Below are positions 10,017 to 20,260 of a DNA stretch of 64,000 bases, piece by piece (within the stretch, counting starts at the first letter, position 1; each line of letters opens with the position of its first letter). The notes below the pieces were generated by a model, which did no database searches, was not told the origin of the DNA, and saw only the letters and a list, made by a program, of their open reading frames with translations. The translations under genes were made by a program, and so were the position numbers. Source of the DNA: Pseudevernia furfuracea (taxonomy: Eukaryota; Ascomycota; Lecanoromycetes; Lecanorales; Parmeliaceae); the NCBI GenBank assembly GCA_022315425.1, contig JAIUPT010000010.1, positions 1-64,000 of the forward strand, in the 5' to 3' direction.

Positions 10017-10034
10017 GCAACCGGGCTCATAACC
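10017..10034 (-). promoter_or_regulatory. Primer-binding site, half-tRNA (initiator Met)
   Basis: Immediately inside the 5' LTR, the plus strand reads GCAACCGGGCTCATAACC. This resembles the anticodon arm of initiator tRNA-Met (GGGCTCATAACC with the CAT anticodon) and not the tRNA 3' end. Copia-type elements are known to prime from such an internal tRNA fragment. Confidence 0.75.
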
Positions 10035-10167
10035 TGTTGAATAATGGGGTCTGGAACGACTGATATTGAGTGGACTAAGGAGTGTCTATGTAGGAAGGTA
10101 GAATACATGTATGTGAGTGCCGTGCCAAGCCACTAGCTAGTAGGGCTGTTTGCCACATTTTCTAACA
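10035..10167 (-). repeat. LTR (5' LTR of the element)
   Basis: 133 bp, identical to the copy at 7991-8123, with TG...CA ends. It should carry the promoter of the minus-strand element. Confidence 0.95.
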
Positions 10168-10375
10168 TTAATATCACTAAGATTACTACATCGGCAAATC
10201 GGGAACTCGCGCAAGAATTTCAGAGTTGCGCAATTCGCATTTTTTTGAAAGGGGGTGCTTCGGGGCAGCGTGCTGAGAATTTCGAATTTCGGAATGAGCT
10301 GGATTTCGAAGAATGATCACACGAGGAGTGCAAGCGCAAACGAAGTCAGCCAGCAAGTGGAAGTTGTACGTATAA

Positions 10376-10660
10376 TTAGCTGCTCAATCTGACACTGAAA
10401 TGCTTTCCAAGATTTTCCAGATCCTCCATCGGTTTTTTCAATCCAAGTGGTGCGGAACGAAGTTTCTTCTTCCTAGTTTCCTCTCCGCCATCATCGATAC
10501 TGCTCACCTTTAGGTTCTGGCGAAACATTTCTATATATTTTCCCCAGTCGCCAAATCTCTTCTCACCAATGATTGTTTCCGCCTCCTCTGGAAAGAGCCA
10601 GCTCGGAAGATCCGTATTTTGCTCTGTAGAGGACGCTTGTGCTGCACCTGTGGAGGACAT
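10376..10660 (-). CDS. Small hypothetical protein (94 aa)
   Basis: Intact ORF from ATG to stop with varied amino acid composition (PSWLFPEEAETIIGEKRFGD, then a Lys/Arg-rich middle). No family recognised. It starts about 130 bp downstream of the truncated gene on the same strand, so it may be a separate gene or a former 3' exon of that gene. An internal AAG-GTGAGC looks like a splice donor, so the C-terminal half could be intronic. Confidence 0.35.
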   Translation of the reverse strand: MSSTGAAQASSTEQNTDLPSWLFPEEAETIIGEKRFGDWGKYIEMFRQNLKVSSIDDGGEETRKKKLRSAPLGLKKPMEDLENLGKHFSVRLSS

Positions 10661-10790
10661 TTTGAGGGGCTTGGAGACAAGGTACGAATGCAGACTGGGT
10701 ATTTTCCCTGACGAAGGGTCGGCGCATAGAAACTGACGGGACGGAAAAAGTCAACAGAGAAGGGTTTTGTTGGCCTCTGTGGATTGGTCA

Positions 10791-11692
10791 TTCAACATAC
10801 CTCCCATCCGGGCTCAGTGTTCCACTCATCAGCCCAGAATTGCCTTGCACCGTAGTAGTCGTGCGACCATTCTATCCGGGCTCAGTGTTCCACTCATCAG
10901 CCCAGAATTGCCTTGCACCGTAGTAGTCGTGCGACCATTCTATCCCACCAGACTTTGCATAATAGAAATCCTCGCCCATCGACTTGTCTGGCTCGTTAAG
11001 GTTTTTCCTTCTCCGCTGCTGAAAGGCATCGCAGAATGCCTCAAGTGTTGTCGGCATATCGGCTGCGGGGCCTTGATTCTCCGCTTGACGGATCTGACAC
11101 AGGCGCTGGAGGATATCGAGACAGGCTTTGTGCATGGGAAATAACATTGAGTTGGCATCTCTTCCGAACTCAAAATATACATCTATCTCGGCTGTCGTGC
11201 CTGCTACGGTTGGGACTGAAATCTGCCCATAACGTGACTGCTCGTATTCCCAGGTTGCATCTTGCGATAGGAAAAAATTGGGAGCAGGGGATTGATTCAC
11301 GAGAGAGGGGTCCCTGCTGCTGTTAACACTCTGCGACAAGAGAAACCTGAGAGGCGGGTTTACATATCCGCAGGGCAACGTCCCACGACTCGGAAATGGG
11401 TAAGTCACTTGATACTAGGTCAGCAATGGTCGCGGTACATGTCAGGATCTGCAGAGGGATAGCGTACTTCAGTCATCTCTCGAGGGAGAAAGCGTGAATC
11501 GTAGGGATCAGCGTAAGGTAGTAAGCAATTTTCATCTGAATCTGGGTTGGCTGGGTTTCGTATATCGGGTAAGTTGAAGAGGCAACCGTATACAGCGCAG
11601 TACCTCTCAGCTGAGTACATGATAGGTGGGTGGCAAGGGAATGTATCGGAGAGTGATAGCTGTGTGGTAAGGATATCGAAATAGTGGCACAC
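10791..11692 (-). pseudogene. Conserved fungal hypothetical gene truncated by a 68-bp tandem duplication
   Basis: Two minus-strand segments belong together: 11692-11420 (MCHYFDILTT..., CAVYGCLFNLPDIRNPANPD) and about 11408-10872, which holds a pattern I associate with conserved fungal hypothetical proteins (LFPMHKACLDILQRL, then GGIEWSHDYYGARQFWADEWNTEPG). They lie in different frames and need a short intron or frameshift near 11410 whose exact ends I could not fix. The end of the ORF lies in a tandem duplication (10808-10943, unit 68 bp). Because 68 is not divisible by three, the frame ends in TAG right after NTEPG; the second copy reads on as EPGWE up to GTATGT, a plausible donor. Confidence 0.6.
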
Positions 11693-12768
11693 GGAGATAG
11701 TGATGATTAAGGTAGAGATTCAAGTTCAATATATGCGAGATGGTGTTGAAAGAGAAGAATTGACGAGACTACGATTCTGATTATAATACGGTAAAATTAC
11801 CTGATATGTTGTAAAAGTGACGTACTTAAGGGATTGATTGGAGCTTAGTCAGCTGACATGATCGTCGTTGTATAAAACAGCGTACACCGTACAACCACAG
11901 CTTTAAAACGTTTCAAAATACAACATATTCCTTCTTGCCTCTTTTCCTTATCTCCGTTGTTGGAAGTTAATCTCTGCCCTGATACCCGTCATTGAGACTG
12001 GAATAGAACAAACTATGTCTCCTTCGCCTCCTTCCATAAGACCCATTGCAACTACTGACACAGGAGCAATTCGATGAAAGCGGGCCGTCGCAGCTTCAAA
12101 GAGTAGGGTTTGAGGCTTTATAACAGTAAAGCTGAGTTTTCTATGTTGTTACTCACACCGCTAACAAATCATCATAATTGAGAATTGGAATGAGGTCCAG
12201 TAAAGCGGCAGTCTAAGGAATTGTGATTTTCTCGAAATCATGTCGGACCTCTTTCTGGCTGATCTACCCGAATTTGATGATAACATACCTTGAACCTACG
12301 ACCTGCCGTAGCTAGAATACGGAATCAGTCTTTCTGGTTCTGGTGGCCTCGGCCGTCTCTCAATTAACATCAGCTTTTCATGTAACGTCAGCCCCTGCGG
12401 TTCAGCTCCCATGCGGCAGGGTAATCGTGCATTAAGGCCCGCGACAGACTAGCTGGACCAGCTGTCCCCTTCCCAGACAGTCGGTTGAGCATCATTACCA
12501 GCATCCTGTCATTCTTACGTGCCTTCTGGGCATCAACCCGAAATTTTATTTTCGATCGTTGCTGTTCATGATGAATTCTGCCCCAGAGAGAGGGTAGAGT
12601 AGATGGATGAATGCTCTAGCTATGCATGCCACTACAGTTTGCCCATCAGCCCATATATAGTATAGTGTAATAATCTATACTATATAAGAAATGGCCGAAT
12701 TACTCTAATTGATTTTATCAACGCCATTTCCAGAAAGACCGCCTTCGCTTTTTGAAAGACACGTAAGG
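11693..12768. other. Intergenic, no gene seen
   Basis: No supported ORF. It includes the AT-rich hairpin at 12654-12686 close to the end of the MFS gene. Confidence 0.6.
12654..12686. repeat. Perfect 12-bp inverted repeat (hairpin)
   Basis: TATATAGTATAG and its exact reverse complement CTATACTATATA are separated by 9 nt. It lies about 85-115 nt past the stop codon of the minus-strand MFS gene, so it would fall in its 3' UTR or polyadenylation region. Any role is unproven. Confidence 0.7.
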
Positions 12769-14554
12769 TCATTTTTTAACTGCTCCAACCTTGTCCTTAC
12801 TCCAGAATGCCGCAACTACCACCGTGCACGCCCCAGCCGCAAGCGTGAAATTGAACCATTCTGCCGCTCTTAGACCTTGCAAAAGTCTGTGATCAAGTGG
12901 TGACGGTGAAGGGTCAGGTATAGTGGATGCCTTGTCGGCGCGCTTCTCCACAGCCGTCTGTACGGCAGTGGCAAGCGCGAGACCGATCGACCTCCCAATT
13001 TGTAATACCGCGGAGATCAGCGCACCGCCCAGTGCCTGGTCTGCAGCCGGTAGAGATTGAGCTGTGAAGAGGGTGAGTGTTGGATAAAGCAGGTCGGCGC
13101 CCAGGGTGGAAAGGCACATGGCCAAGAATCCGTATGCCCAGTAACTCGTGGAGGGAGGGATCGGAACAGCCATTAGTAAGCAGGAAATACTAACGCAGAG
13201 CGTGCTGACGATGAGGATGTAGGTTCCGCGGACTCTGGAAAGAACATGTGCTGCTATGAAATTGGCGCATAAACCCACGACGCCGGTTGGGATGAAGCGA
13301 AGGGTTGTTTGGATGACGCTGAGGCCGAGATAGTCTTGGTAGCTGAATTTCGCAAGGATAGGTTAGTAGAGAAAATATCGTAGCTGGAACTTGTGCCGGG
13401 ACGCATGACAAAGTGAACTTACAAGTAAGTGGCAAAGACCAGATAATTGTTGAATGCCGCGAAAAAAGTTGACATGATCAGTTGGGCGGCGACGAAACGC
13501 CTGTTGTGCCAGATAGAGATACGCATCAGAGGAGCTCTGTGCAATTTATGTTCCAAGTACCATTGCCACGTGACGAAGGCACCTAACATCAGCAGCGACG
13601 CGACGATCGCAATAGAAATCCACGGAGTATCCCATCCAACAACATTCCCCTCGGTGAGAGCAAAGGTCAGTAGAATGATGCTCACAGCAATCATCAACCC
13701 ACCGAGCCAATCCATGTCAATCTTCGACTTTACTTTTGCATTGTCCTCGATCTCCGGCAACGGAATCACAAAATTTCCAGCCACAGTCACCAAGGCAGCA
13801 AGCACAGCAAGGATCCAAAAGACCCATTTCCAGCTCAGATATTGACCGATGACTCCGCCGAGCAAGTTACCCAGCACAGAGCCCATGGATGACCCGGCAG
13901 AATAGATGCTAAAGGCGTAATTCTTCGACCTCCCTGGACGGAACGTTGCACCCAGTATGCCGATTGCAGTTGGCACATTCGCAGCGGCGCCAAGTCCTTG
14001 TATGCCTCGCAGGATGTCGAACACAATCTCGTTTGGAGCGAACGGCACGGCGATAGTCACGGCCGTCACCCACGCTGAGCCCCAGATGAAGATAAGGCGT
14101 CTGCCGTAGATATCTGCGAGGCGGCCCCAGAGGAGGAGGAAGCAGCCGAAGGTGAGGTAGTAGGCGGAAATGATCCACTGTTGACGCTCGTTGGGTATGT
14201 TGAGGCTGCGGCCAATGCTCGGGAGGACGATGACGCAAGACTGTACCGAGAGTGTCTGTAGGGTTCCGTGTATCAGTCTTCACGCGTTTGACTTGAAATT
14301 TTGCAATAAACAAAGGATGGCTTGCGGCTAGATAGACATACGTTCAAGAATGCGGCTCCCGCTAGAGTTAACACCAAGGGGAGTCTCAAGGGTTCTTTGA
14401 TTTTTCGAGGTTCGCAGTTTGGGCACTCCTCGTCGTCAACTTTCTCCGATACTAGGGTAGGCACTGCTGCGATATGTGCGGCAGCCACGTCATGGATCTG
14501 GTGACCTGATTTTTCCTCATCTAGTGGGATGTTTTGAGTAAGTCTACCTGCCAT
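12769..14554 (-). CDS. MFS transporter, DHA2-like (14-TM drug/aminotriazole type)
   Basis: Three exons: 14554-14342, 14255-13423 and 13342-12769; the introns (86 and 80 bp) have GTATGT and GTAAGT donors, and the second a textbook TACTAACC branch. The exons sum to 1,620 nt, 539 aa. After a soluble tail of about 65 residues come many hydrophobic segments with MFS motif A (GRLADIYGRRL), an Arg-containing TM4 (DILRGIQGLGAAANVPTAIG) and the motif C-like segment SAGSSMGSVLGNLLGG, all as in H+-driven 14-TM exporters. It resembles aminotriazole/drug-resistance transporters; the substrate cannot be read from sequence. Start is the ATG of MAGRLTQN; longer frames upstream lack an ATG. Nothing appears broken. 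Confidence 0.9.
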
Positions 14555-14884
14555 GGTACTCGTGATGGGCGATGGGTCAACTTTAGCAGCCCTGTCGAAC
14601 TGATTTTGTCTATGGCTCGGTCCTTTCGAAAGCTGGGACAAATTTATCAAGACTCTTTAATCTTGAAATGAATTCCATTTTTTCTAACGTCAGTGTCTTC
14701 CCTTTATGCAGTTTTTTTTTTTTTCTTCGGAAAATGAGATCATCCACGTTCACCTCCTGAGTGCTGCTCGCTCTCGCCCCATACCCACTTTTTTCATGTT
14801 ACATGCGTCTGGGACACGGCAAAAGACTGTTGGATCTGAGTAAGGTCTATTTCCGTAATGTTACGTCATATGCATTACAATGAA

Positions 14885-15020
14885 TTGAGTAAGTCTACCT
14901 GCCATGATACTCGTGGTGAGCGATGGGTCAAGTTCAATAGGCCCATCGAACCGATTTTATCTAAGCCTCGGTTCTTTCGAAGGTGGAGACAAATTTGTCA
15001 GACTCTTCAGCCTTGAAATA
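14885..15020. repeat. Degenerate copy of the MFS gene 5' end
   Basis: About 135 bp closely match 14534-14670, the start codon region and upstream sequence of the MFS gene, in the same orientation and 351 bp away (shared TTGAGTAAGTCTACCTGCCAT and GGTTCTTTCGAA-like blocks). The copy holds only the first few codons and promoter-proximal sequence and ends near 15020. It is a partial, diverged duplication without coding value. Confidence 0.8.
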
Positions 15021-15702
15021 AAGGTCTCATCGGTCGGAGTCACATTCAGCATCAAAAAAACCAAATTTAAGTTTTTTCTCGTAGGATTGCCCAATTTTCT
15101 GAAACCCATTTTAAGTAGTCAGCGGCTGTACGAGTACGTAACGGCTTCTCGTTTGACCGGTAATAAGAAGAAATTAGGGCTGAGTCTTATATGCGCAGGA
15201 TTCATGAAATCCTGAGTAAGACACGGTGAGTCCGTAGTATGATGTCTGGCATGCATAAGTTGACCACGTGTGAATAGGCACGGTGAATTTTTTTGTCTTG
15301 TTTCAAAACTAATGAGATTGTCCTGGTAAAGTCGAGGCGCCCGATGGTCCGATTCAGGCGGACTATTAGTCTGCAATAATTCGGACTAGCATGAATCAAT
15401 TCAAGCATATGAATGGACGATCTGAAATACTAGTGCTTATAATTTATATAATGAGAATGCTTATAAGTAGTGATGATATCTGAGTATAATAGACCCGTTT
15501 TGAATAGCGATATAGCTATGAAATATTTGTAGTGTATATTCAAGCATAATAGACGTACTTTAAGTTACAATCGAAGAAAGCCACCGAGTCACACATTATA
15601 TATCTTGACAATTATCACAAGATTACTGAAACTCATAATTATATCGTTATGACGTCTTACAAAAAACCTGTCTCGGGCCTGTAAGGCCGCGGCGTCGCCG
15701 AT
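15021..15702. other. Intergenic, no gene seen
   Basis: Moderately AT-rich, with short ORFs that lack family resemblance. Confidence 0.55.
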
Positions 15703-16107
15703 ATGGACGGACTACGCCGCCCGAGTAACACCGATCTCGTCGCGCTAGGTCTAGTGATGTTACAGCGTGCGAAATTGCCCCGACCGGCATCGGTCAAAGC
15801 AGTGCTGGAGATGTGGCCGTCGGATGTTGCGCTCGCTATGTTGCATTACTTGCAGCGACCAATGCAGTACGCGGGGTTTTCACTAGGAATGGCATCGGCA
15901 GTTACGGGACTGCACGAGGCGGTCAATGTGAGTGCGATGCTGTCCAGGGCTGAGCAAGATGCTCTACGAGGCATCTCATACACAGAGCGGAAGAACATGA
16001 ACATATGTCTGGAAGAACCCAAGGACGATGGGCTTGCATATGCGGAATTTTGCAGAAGGTGGGAAGTTGGAAAAGTGGAGATTGGGGCGTGTTTCCCCGT
16101 AGCTTAG
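15703..16107 (+). CDS. Hypothetical protein (134 aa)
   Basis: Intact ORF with GC-rich, codon-biased sequence in an AT-rich setting and a plausible composition (SRAEQDALRGISYTERKN, EFCRRWEVGKVEIGACF). I do not recognise a family. It may be the 3' exon or a relic of a larger gene, since the DNA just upstream (15660-15702) is also GC-rich. Confidence 0.35.
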   Translation: MDGLRRPSNTDLVALGLVMLQRAKLPRPASVKAVLEMWPSDVALAMLHYLQRPMQYAGFSLGMASAVTGLHEAVNVSAMLSRAEQDALRGISYTERKNMNICLEEPKDDGLAYAEFCRRWEVGKVEIGACFPVA

Positions 16108-17020
16108 CGAAAGCCACGGGCTGTGCCCGGGTGGTATATTATTGAATCGTATCAAACATGTTACTTTTCATACCATCTCATCAGTTCAAGTTGACTAGAG
16201 GAAAGGAAAACGTTTGTTTCAATGAGGGCACCAATAAGTGGTCATCTTTCCGTGCAAACCGCCGAATGCAGAGTCTTGTAATGAGCACTGCCTCTCAGCT
16301 TGATATTGGGCATTTGAAGGTAGGTGAAGAGAATCGACTATGCCATAGTCAAGCAGGTCGACATTGTCGGGAACATTCATAATATTTATTTCACCTTCAT
16401 CTAGCAGCGTTGGACAGTGACGGAGAAGCGCTTTACGGAGTCGACTCGACGAATAAAGCATTATTAGTCCAGCCATAGGCATGCATGTCATTCAGGATCA
16501 TCCCTCCCGCAATTGCATAAAGCTTACGCGAGCGGTCGTTAAGAGGAGAGAACTTTCCTTTCCGTAGTTCAATGAATACAGAAACGTCTTCTTCGCTCAA
16601 CGACCTTTCTTAACTTCATCTAGTCAAGAAACTGCTTTAAATCTGTGAAGGTAGTAGGAAAGAGCGGGAACCCACTACAAGTCTATCGCGGTTCCCAGTC
16701 CCAGGAGAACACCGGGGTCACAGACTTCCACGCACATTAATGTGACTTCGACACCAGTCATCTTTGATATCATCTGGACGGATATTCGGATGATAGGCTA
16801 TCAAAAGAACAGCAACAAACTGTCTGCTTTGGCCTGGGCCAGGCTTCCGTGGATTATTCTTGGTCATTTCAATGTCATGTGCAAGGAACAGCAAGGAACA
16901 CAAGACTCAATCTGCTAGCACACACGTACTGCTGATGAAACTTCTCGACCTTCCTTCGACCTCGGTAGAGGCGGCAAAGCCTTAAGTCTGATATTACGTT
17001 AATTAAATCAAAGCCATGCT
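16108..17020. other. Intergenic, no gene seen
   Basis: Short ORFs on both strands without recognisable domains or splice context. Confidence 0.5.
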
Positions 17021-17592
17021 TTAGATACTATGCCCTTTTTTTGCTGCCCACGAAGACTCCGGGTCAACGTGCCCTTCTTCACCATCACGCATTGCTTTCT
17101 CCAGCTCGGCCTTCTCTCTAGCCACGAGCTCTCTCTCAATAGTCACGAATTCCCGAGTATCCTTCTCCCTCAACGCCGCCCACAATTTTAATTGGCAACT
17201 TTTCATATCCTCGATCACCGGATCAACCTCTCTTTTCCATATCTCTACTAGATAATCGTTCGTTACGTCAAGACCGCCAAACACCGACACGGCTGCCTGG
17301 AATCTTTGCGCATGCGGAGCTGGCGGCCTCGATCTCATCCAGAGCTGAAACTGTTGGATACCGGGATGAGAGTATCCCCGTGCGGCCGCGTGTTCGGAGA
17401 GATTCTCAATCTCGATGCAGGCCTCGATCAACTTTCCATGACCTTCCACAGTTGGGTTGATGTGGTAGTCCAGATATTCCGCGAAAGTAGCTTTGGTTAG
17501 GTGAGCCGACGAAGTTAATAAGAATGCCCGCGGAAGGAGAACTTACGGTTGCGCGGGGCGAGAAAGCTGATTGGTGGGGGTGGAAATATCAT
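17021..17592 (-). CDS. Hypothetical protein, two exons (171 aa)
   Basis: Exon 1 17592-17547 (MIFPPPPISFLAPRN) and exon 2 17490-17021, joined over a 56-bp intron with a GTAAGT donor and an AAAG acceptor; the join is in frame and sums to 516 nt. Soluble protein with a Glu/Lys-rich, probably helical C-terminal region (about residues 105-160: DTREFVTIERELVAREKAEL). No family recognised. The larger exon alone is open from an internal ATG, so the 5' end is the less certain part. An overlapping plus-strand ORF is judged a shadow. Confidence 0.5.
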
Positions 17593-18887
17593 CTGGTTGA
17601 GTATTTCCTTTTGAGAAATTCTCTCTTCGGCAGGAAGCGTACGGTGCAAAAACGGCTTGGAAAAGACAAAGTGCTATTTGAATTATTTCCTCAACTTGGT
17701 CCCATCGCTGCTCTTATACCTGGAGAGCAAGAGCAGCAAACGAAAAAGTTTGCTTTTCGGACCCGATACTATATAATGCTGACCGAATCTCACTCTTCTT
17801 CCGATCGTCTCAGCTCGGAGAACAGACCGAGTCTATTTCTCGAGGGGAGTGTACATCTATTGCAGATTGACGCCCAATTTCTCTCGAACTGATATGCTCG
17901 GACTGTTCCAGAACAGCGCTTCAAACAGCCACCGCTGAATTCGAAATCACTTTCTTCGGCTTCATATCATAAAGATGTGAGCGAACGGAAGAAGGCGGCA
18001 TTAACGGCAATGAAATGAGGGATCTTTCCGTTGATAATAATCATAAGAGTGACAGTTGAATCGGACTGCTACAAGTATTGCGCAGAAGCATGTTGCATCT
18101 AAGCTTCATGAATATTCTTGCGCCTACTTTGCTTCTATTTATTGAAGCCTAATGATGAGGTGTAGTCAGTCTCAGCAATTCAGACTCTACTTTATGTTCG
18201 AGGGGGGGCCGAAAGACTATATTGCCGAGCCGATTCCGATATTGCCGAGCCGATTCCGTCATGCCCCCTCTAATCAGCGCAATAGTAAGATGGAAATGAA
18301 TGACGGCATGATAATGTAAAGCTTTCATCCTGATTGGTGGATCAGATGAAGCCATACAAGGAATTAATTATGTCAGCAGGTGATAGGCGCCCTTGATTAC
18401 CTATCAATGAAGCACGACTACGGGACTACGGGAGTACGGAGTAAAGTATCCTTCTTTCCACCCGGATTGACGGACCGTATCGTGTTGTATCGCTCCGGAA
18501 TCTTTAACTTAATTCATCTTAGCCTTTGAAATCTCAATCAATTAATACGGTAGCGATAATATTAGTCATGATGTGAGCCTTGGAGATGTATTAACGGTTA
18601 TAGTTGCCTCTGCCTTCTTCTCCGCAAATAATACTCGTATTTGATACGATATATCTATCTGCAATCCGTATAGCTCGGTCATGCCTTTCATTGGTTCCAC
18701 CATCTCTTCTCACACCACCAGCAAACACAGCAAACATGAAAAATGCAACCCTCATTGTACCCCTCCATCCCGCTAAATACGCTCATCTAAAGGAGGCGTC
18801 CGCCGCTGCCCCTGATGATTCTTCTTCTTCGTCTTTACTTTTCAATGTTCACCTCTGGCTTCAGCTTGGTAGCCCTGTCGCAATATT
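17593..18887. other. Intergenic; short tandem duplication
   Basis: Contains a 20-bp tandem duplication (ATTGCCGAGCCGATTCCG at about 18221 and 18241). The rest up to 18887 should include the promoter and leader of the rhodopsin-domain gene. No other gene supported. Confidence 0.5.
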
Positions 18888-20260
18888 ATGTCCTTCGAGT
18901 TACCGTCCAACAGCCTTTCACAAGCGGAACTTGACGCGTCCAATAAGAGCCCCATCTACGTGGCTGTTGCTGTTGGCTTCGCCCTCGCCACCGGAGGCGT
19001 CATACTTCGTTTCCTAGCGCGGCGCAAGTCGGAAGCTACTTTCGGATGGGATGATTACGCCATCATCTTTGCTTTGGTGAGCTCTCCTGTTTCCCATTTT
19101 CCCTCTGCTTCTCTCTGGTGAACTGCCGAAGCGCTCGCTAATAAAGCTTTGAATAGATCCTCCTCTACGGGGTAGACATCGCCACCCTTCTATCGGCGGC
19201 AAAATATGGATTAGGTCGACATCTTCCCGCGGTTCTTTCCACCGTTGTTCCTTTTCAGAAAGTCGGTATCTTTCTTGAACATGTCACCACATCTTTAGAC
19301 TGATCCAGTCAAGGCAGCAATTGTAAACCTTACGCTCTGGCTAGCCACAGCCGCTGCGACAAAAGCATCTCTCCTCTTGCTCTTTTATCGACTTTTCTCT
19401 CCATCCAAGCGCTTTCGCTTAGCTGTTGGTGTTGGCGCCGTAGTAGTTTTTGGCCAATGGTTTAGTCTCACACTTGCGACCATCTTTCAATGCAGACCGG
19501 TCGCGGCCTTCTGGAATCGAACTATTATGCATGCAAAATGCATCGATCTTCCTGGATTCACCATCGCGAGCGGCGTATTGAACCTCTTGACAGACGTTCT
19601 GATCCTCTGCCTTCCGATCCCCATGGTTTGGGGCCTGAATACCACTAAGACCCAGAAAGTCACACTGACTGGCGTATTTTTACTAGGAATATTGTATGTC
19701 GTGTTGCCCCCTCCACCCGTCACCTCGTGATCATGGCTCACCACTTTTTAGTGTATGTGTTATTTCAATCGTCCGCATTAACAAACTTGCTGCGGTGAGT
19801 TACGATGATCCAACATGGCGTCTTGTTGACGTTTACCTTTGGACTGTCTTGGAAGGCAGTGTAGGCATCGCATCGGCGTGTCTTCCCACTCTGCGTGAGT
19901 ACAAACTTGATTTCAGTCCGCTGCAGGGCTAAAGTTGCCCAAGGCCCAATCTTTGGACGTTTCTTTGCCGGTGCATCAAGGATCGAATCCACCAACAAAA
20001 AAGATAGCCGGTCTAGCTCTCAGCGTGCGGCTAATGCTCAGTTCAATCGTCTTTTTGAGGAGTCAGGGTCGGAAATTGCCCCCCCGGGTGTAACAAAAGG
20101 GAGAGAAGACACCTGGACGAGCCCCGACTTCGCAACCAGCAACGAACTCTCCAGCATGGAAAAGGCTGCGACGAGACCTTCCCACTCCGTGAATTCTATT
20201 AGTCGAAGGGAACACCAGCGCCATTCCGTCACAAGCACCCCGAGAGCTAATTACGAATAA
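18888..20260 (+). CDS. Rhodopsin-domain integral membrane protein (fungal seven-TM family)
   Basis: Five exons: 18888-19076, 19157-19265, 19309-19693, 19752-19894, 19944-20260; total 1,143 nt, 380 aa. The family pattern is clear: TM1 (IYVAVAVGFALATGGVILRF), ARRK..ATFGWDDYAIIFAL, YGLGRHLP, LFYRLFSPSKRFRL, C...AAFWN, and the TM7 end VLEGSVGIASACLPTLRPIFGR. This matches the fungal rhodopsin domain (PTH11/SAT4-like) found in many plant-associated ascomycetes; ligands are unknown for nearly all. The hydrophilic C-terminal tail is Ser-rich. The 43-bp second intron and 49-bp fourth intron are short but required by the frame and the conserved LRPIFGR join. Confidence 0.85.

Larger units (their letters stand above)
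7991..10167 (-). mobile_element. Non-autonomous Copia-type LTR retrotransposon (gag only)
   Basis: Complete element of 2,177 bp with two identical 133-bp LTRs (7991-8123 and 10035-10167) that begin TGTTG and end TAACA, flanked by the 5-bp target duplication TTAAT (7986-7990 and 10168-10172). It reads on the minus strand. Next to the 5' LTR is a primer-binding site matching the initiator Met tRNA anticodon arm; next to the 3' LTR is a purine tract. The interior codes only for Gag; protease, integrase and reverse transcriptase are absent, so movement would need enzymes in trans. Confidence 0.92.

Noticed and set aside
10531..10791. 86-aa minus-strand ORF across the region between two hypothetical genes
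   Set aside because: Overlaps the 94-aa ORF in another frame and crosses a likely intron; no homology pattern.
17524..17892. 122-aa plus-strand ORF
   Set aside because: Antisense to exon 1 and upstream sequence of the two-exon minus-strand gene; no recognisable domain.
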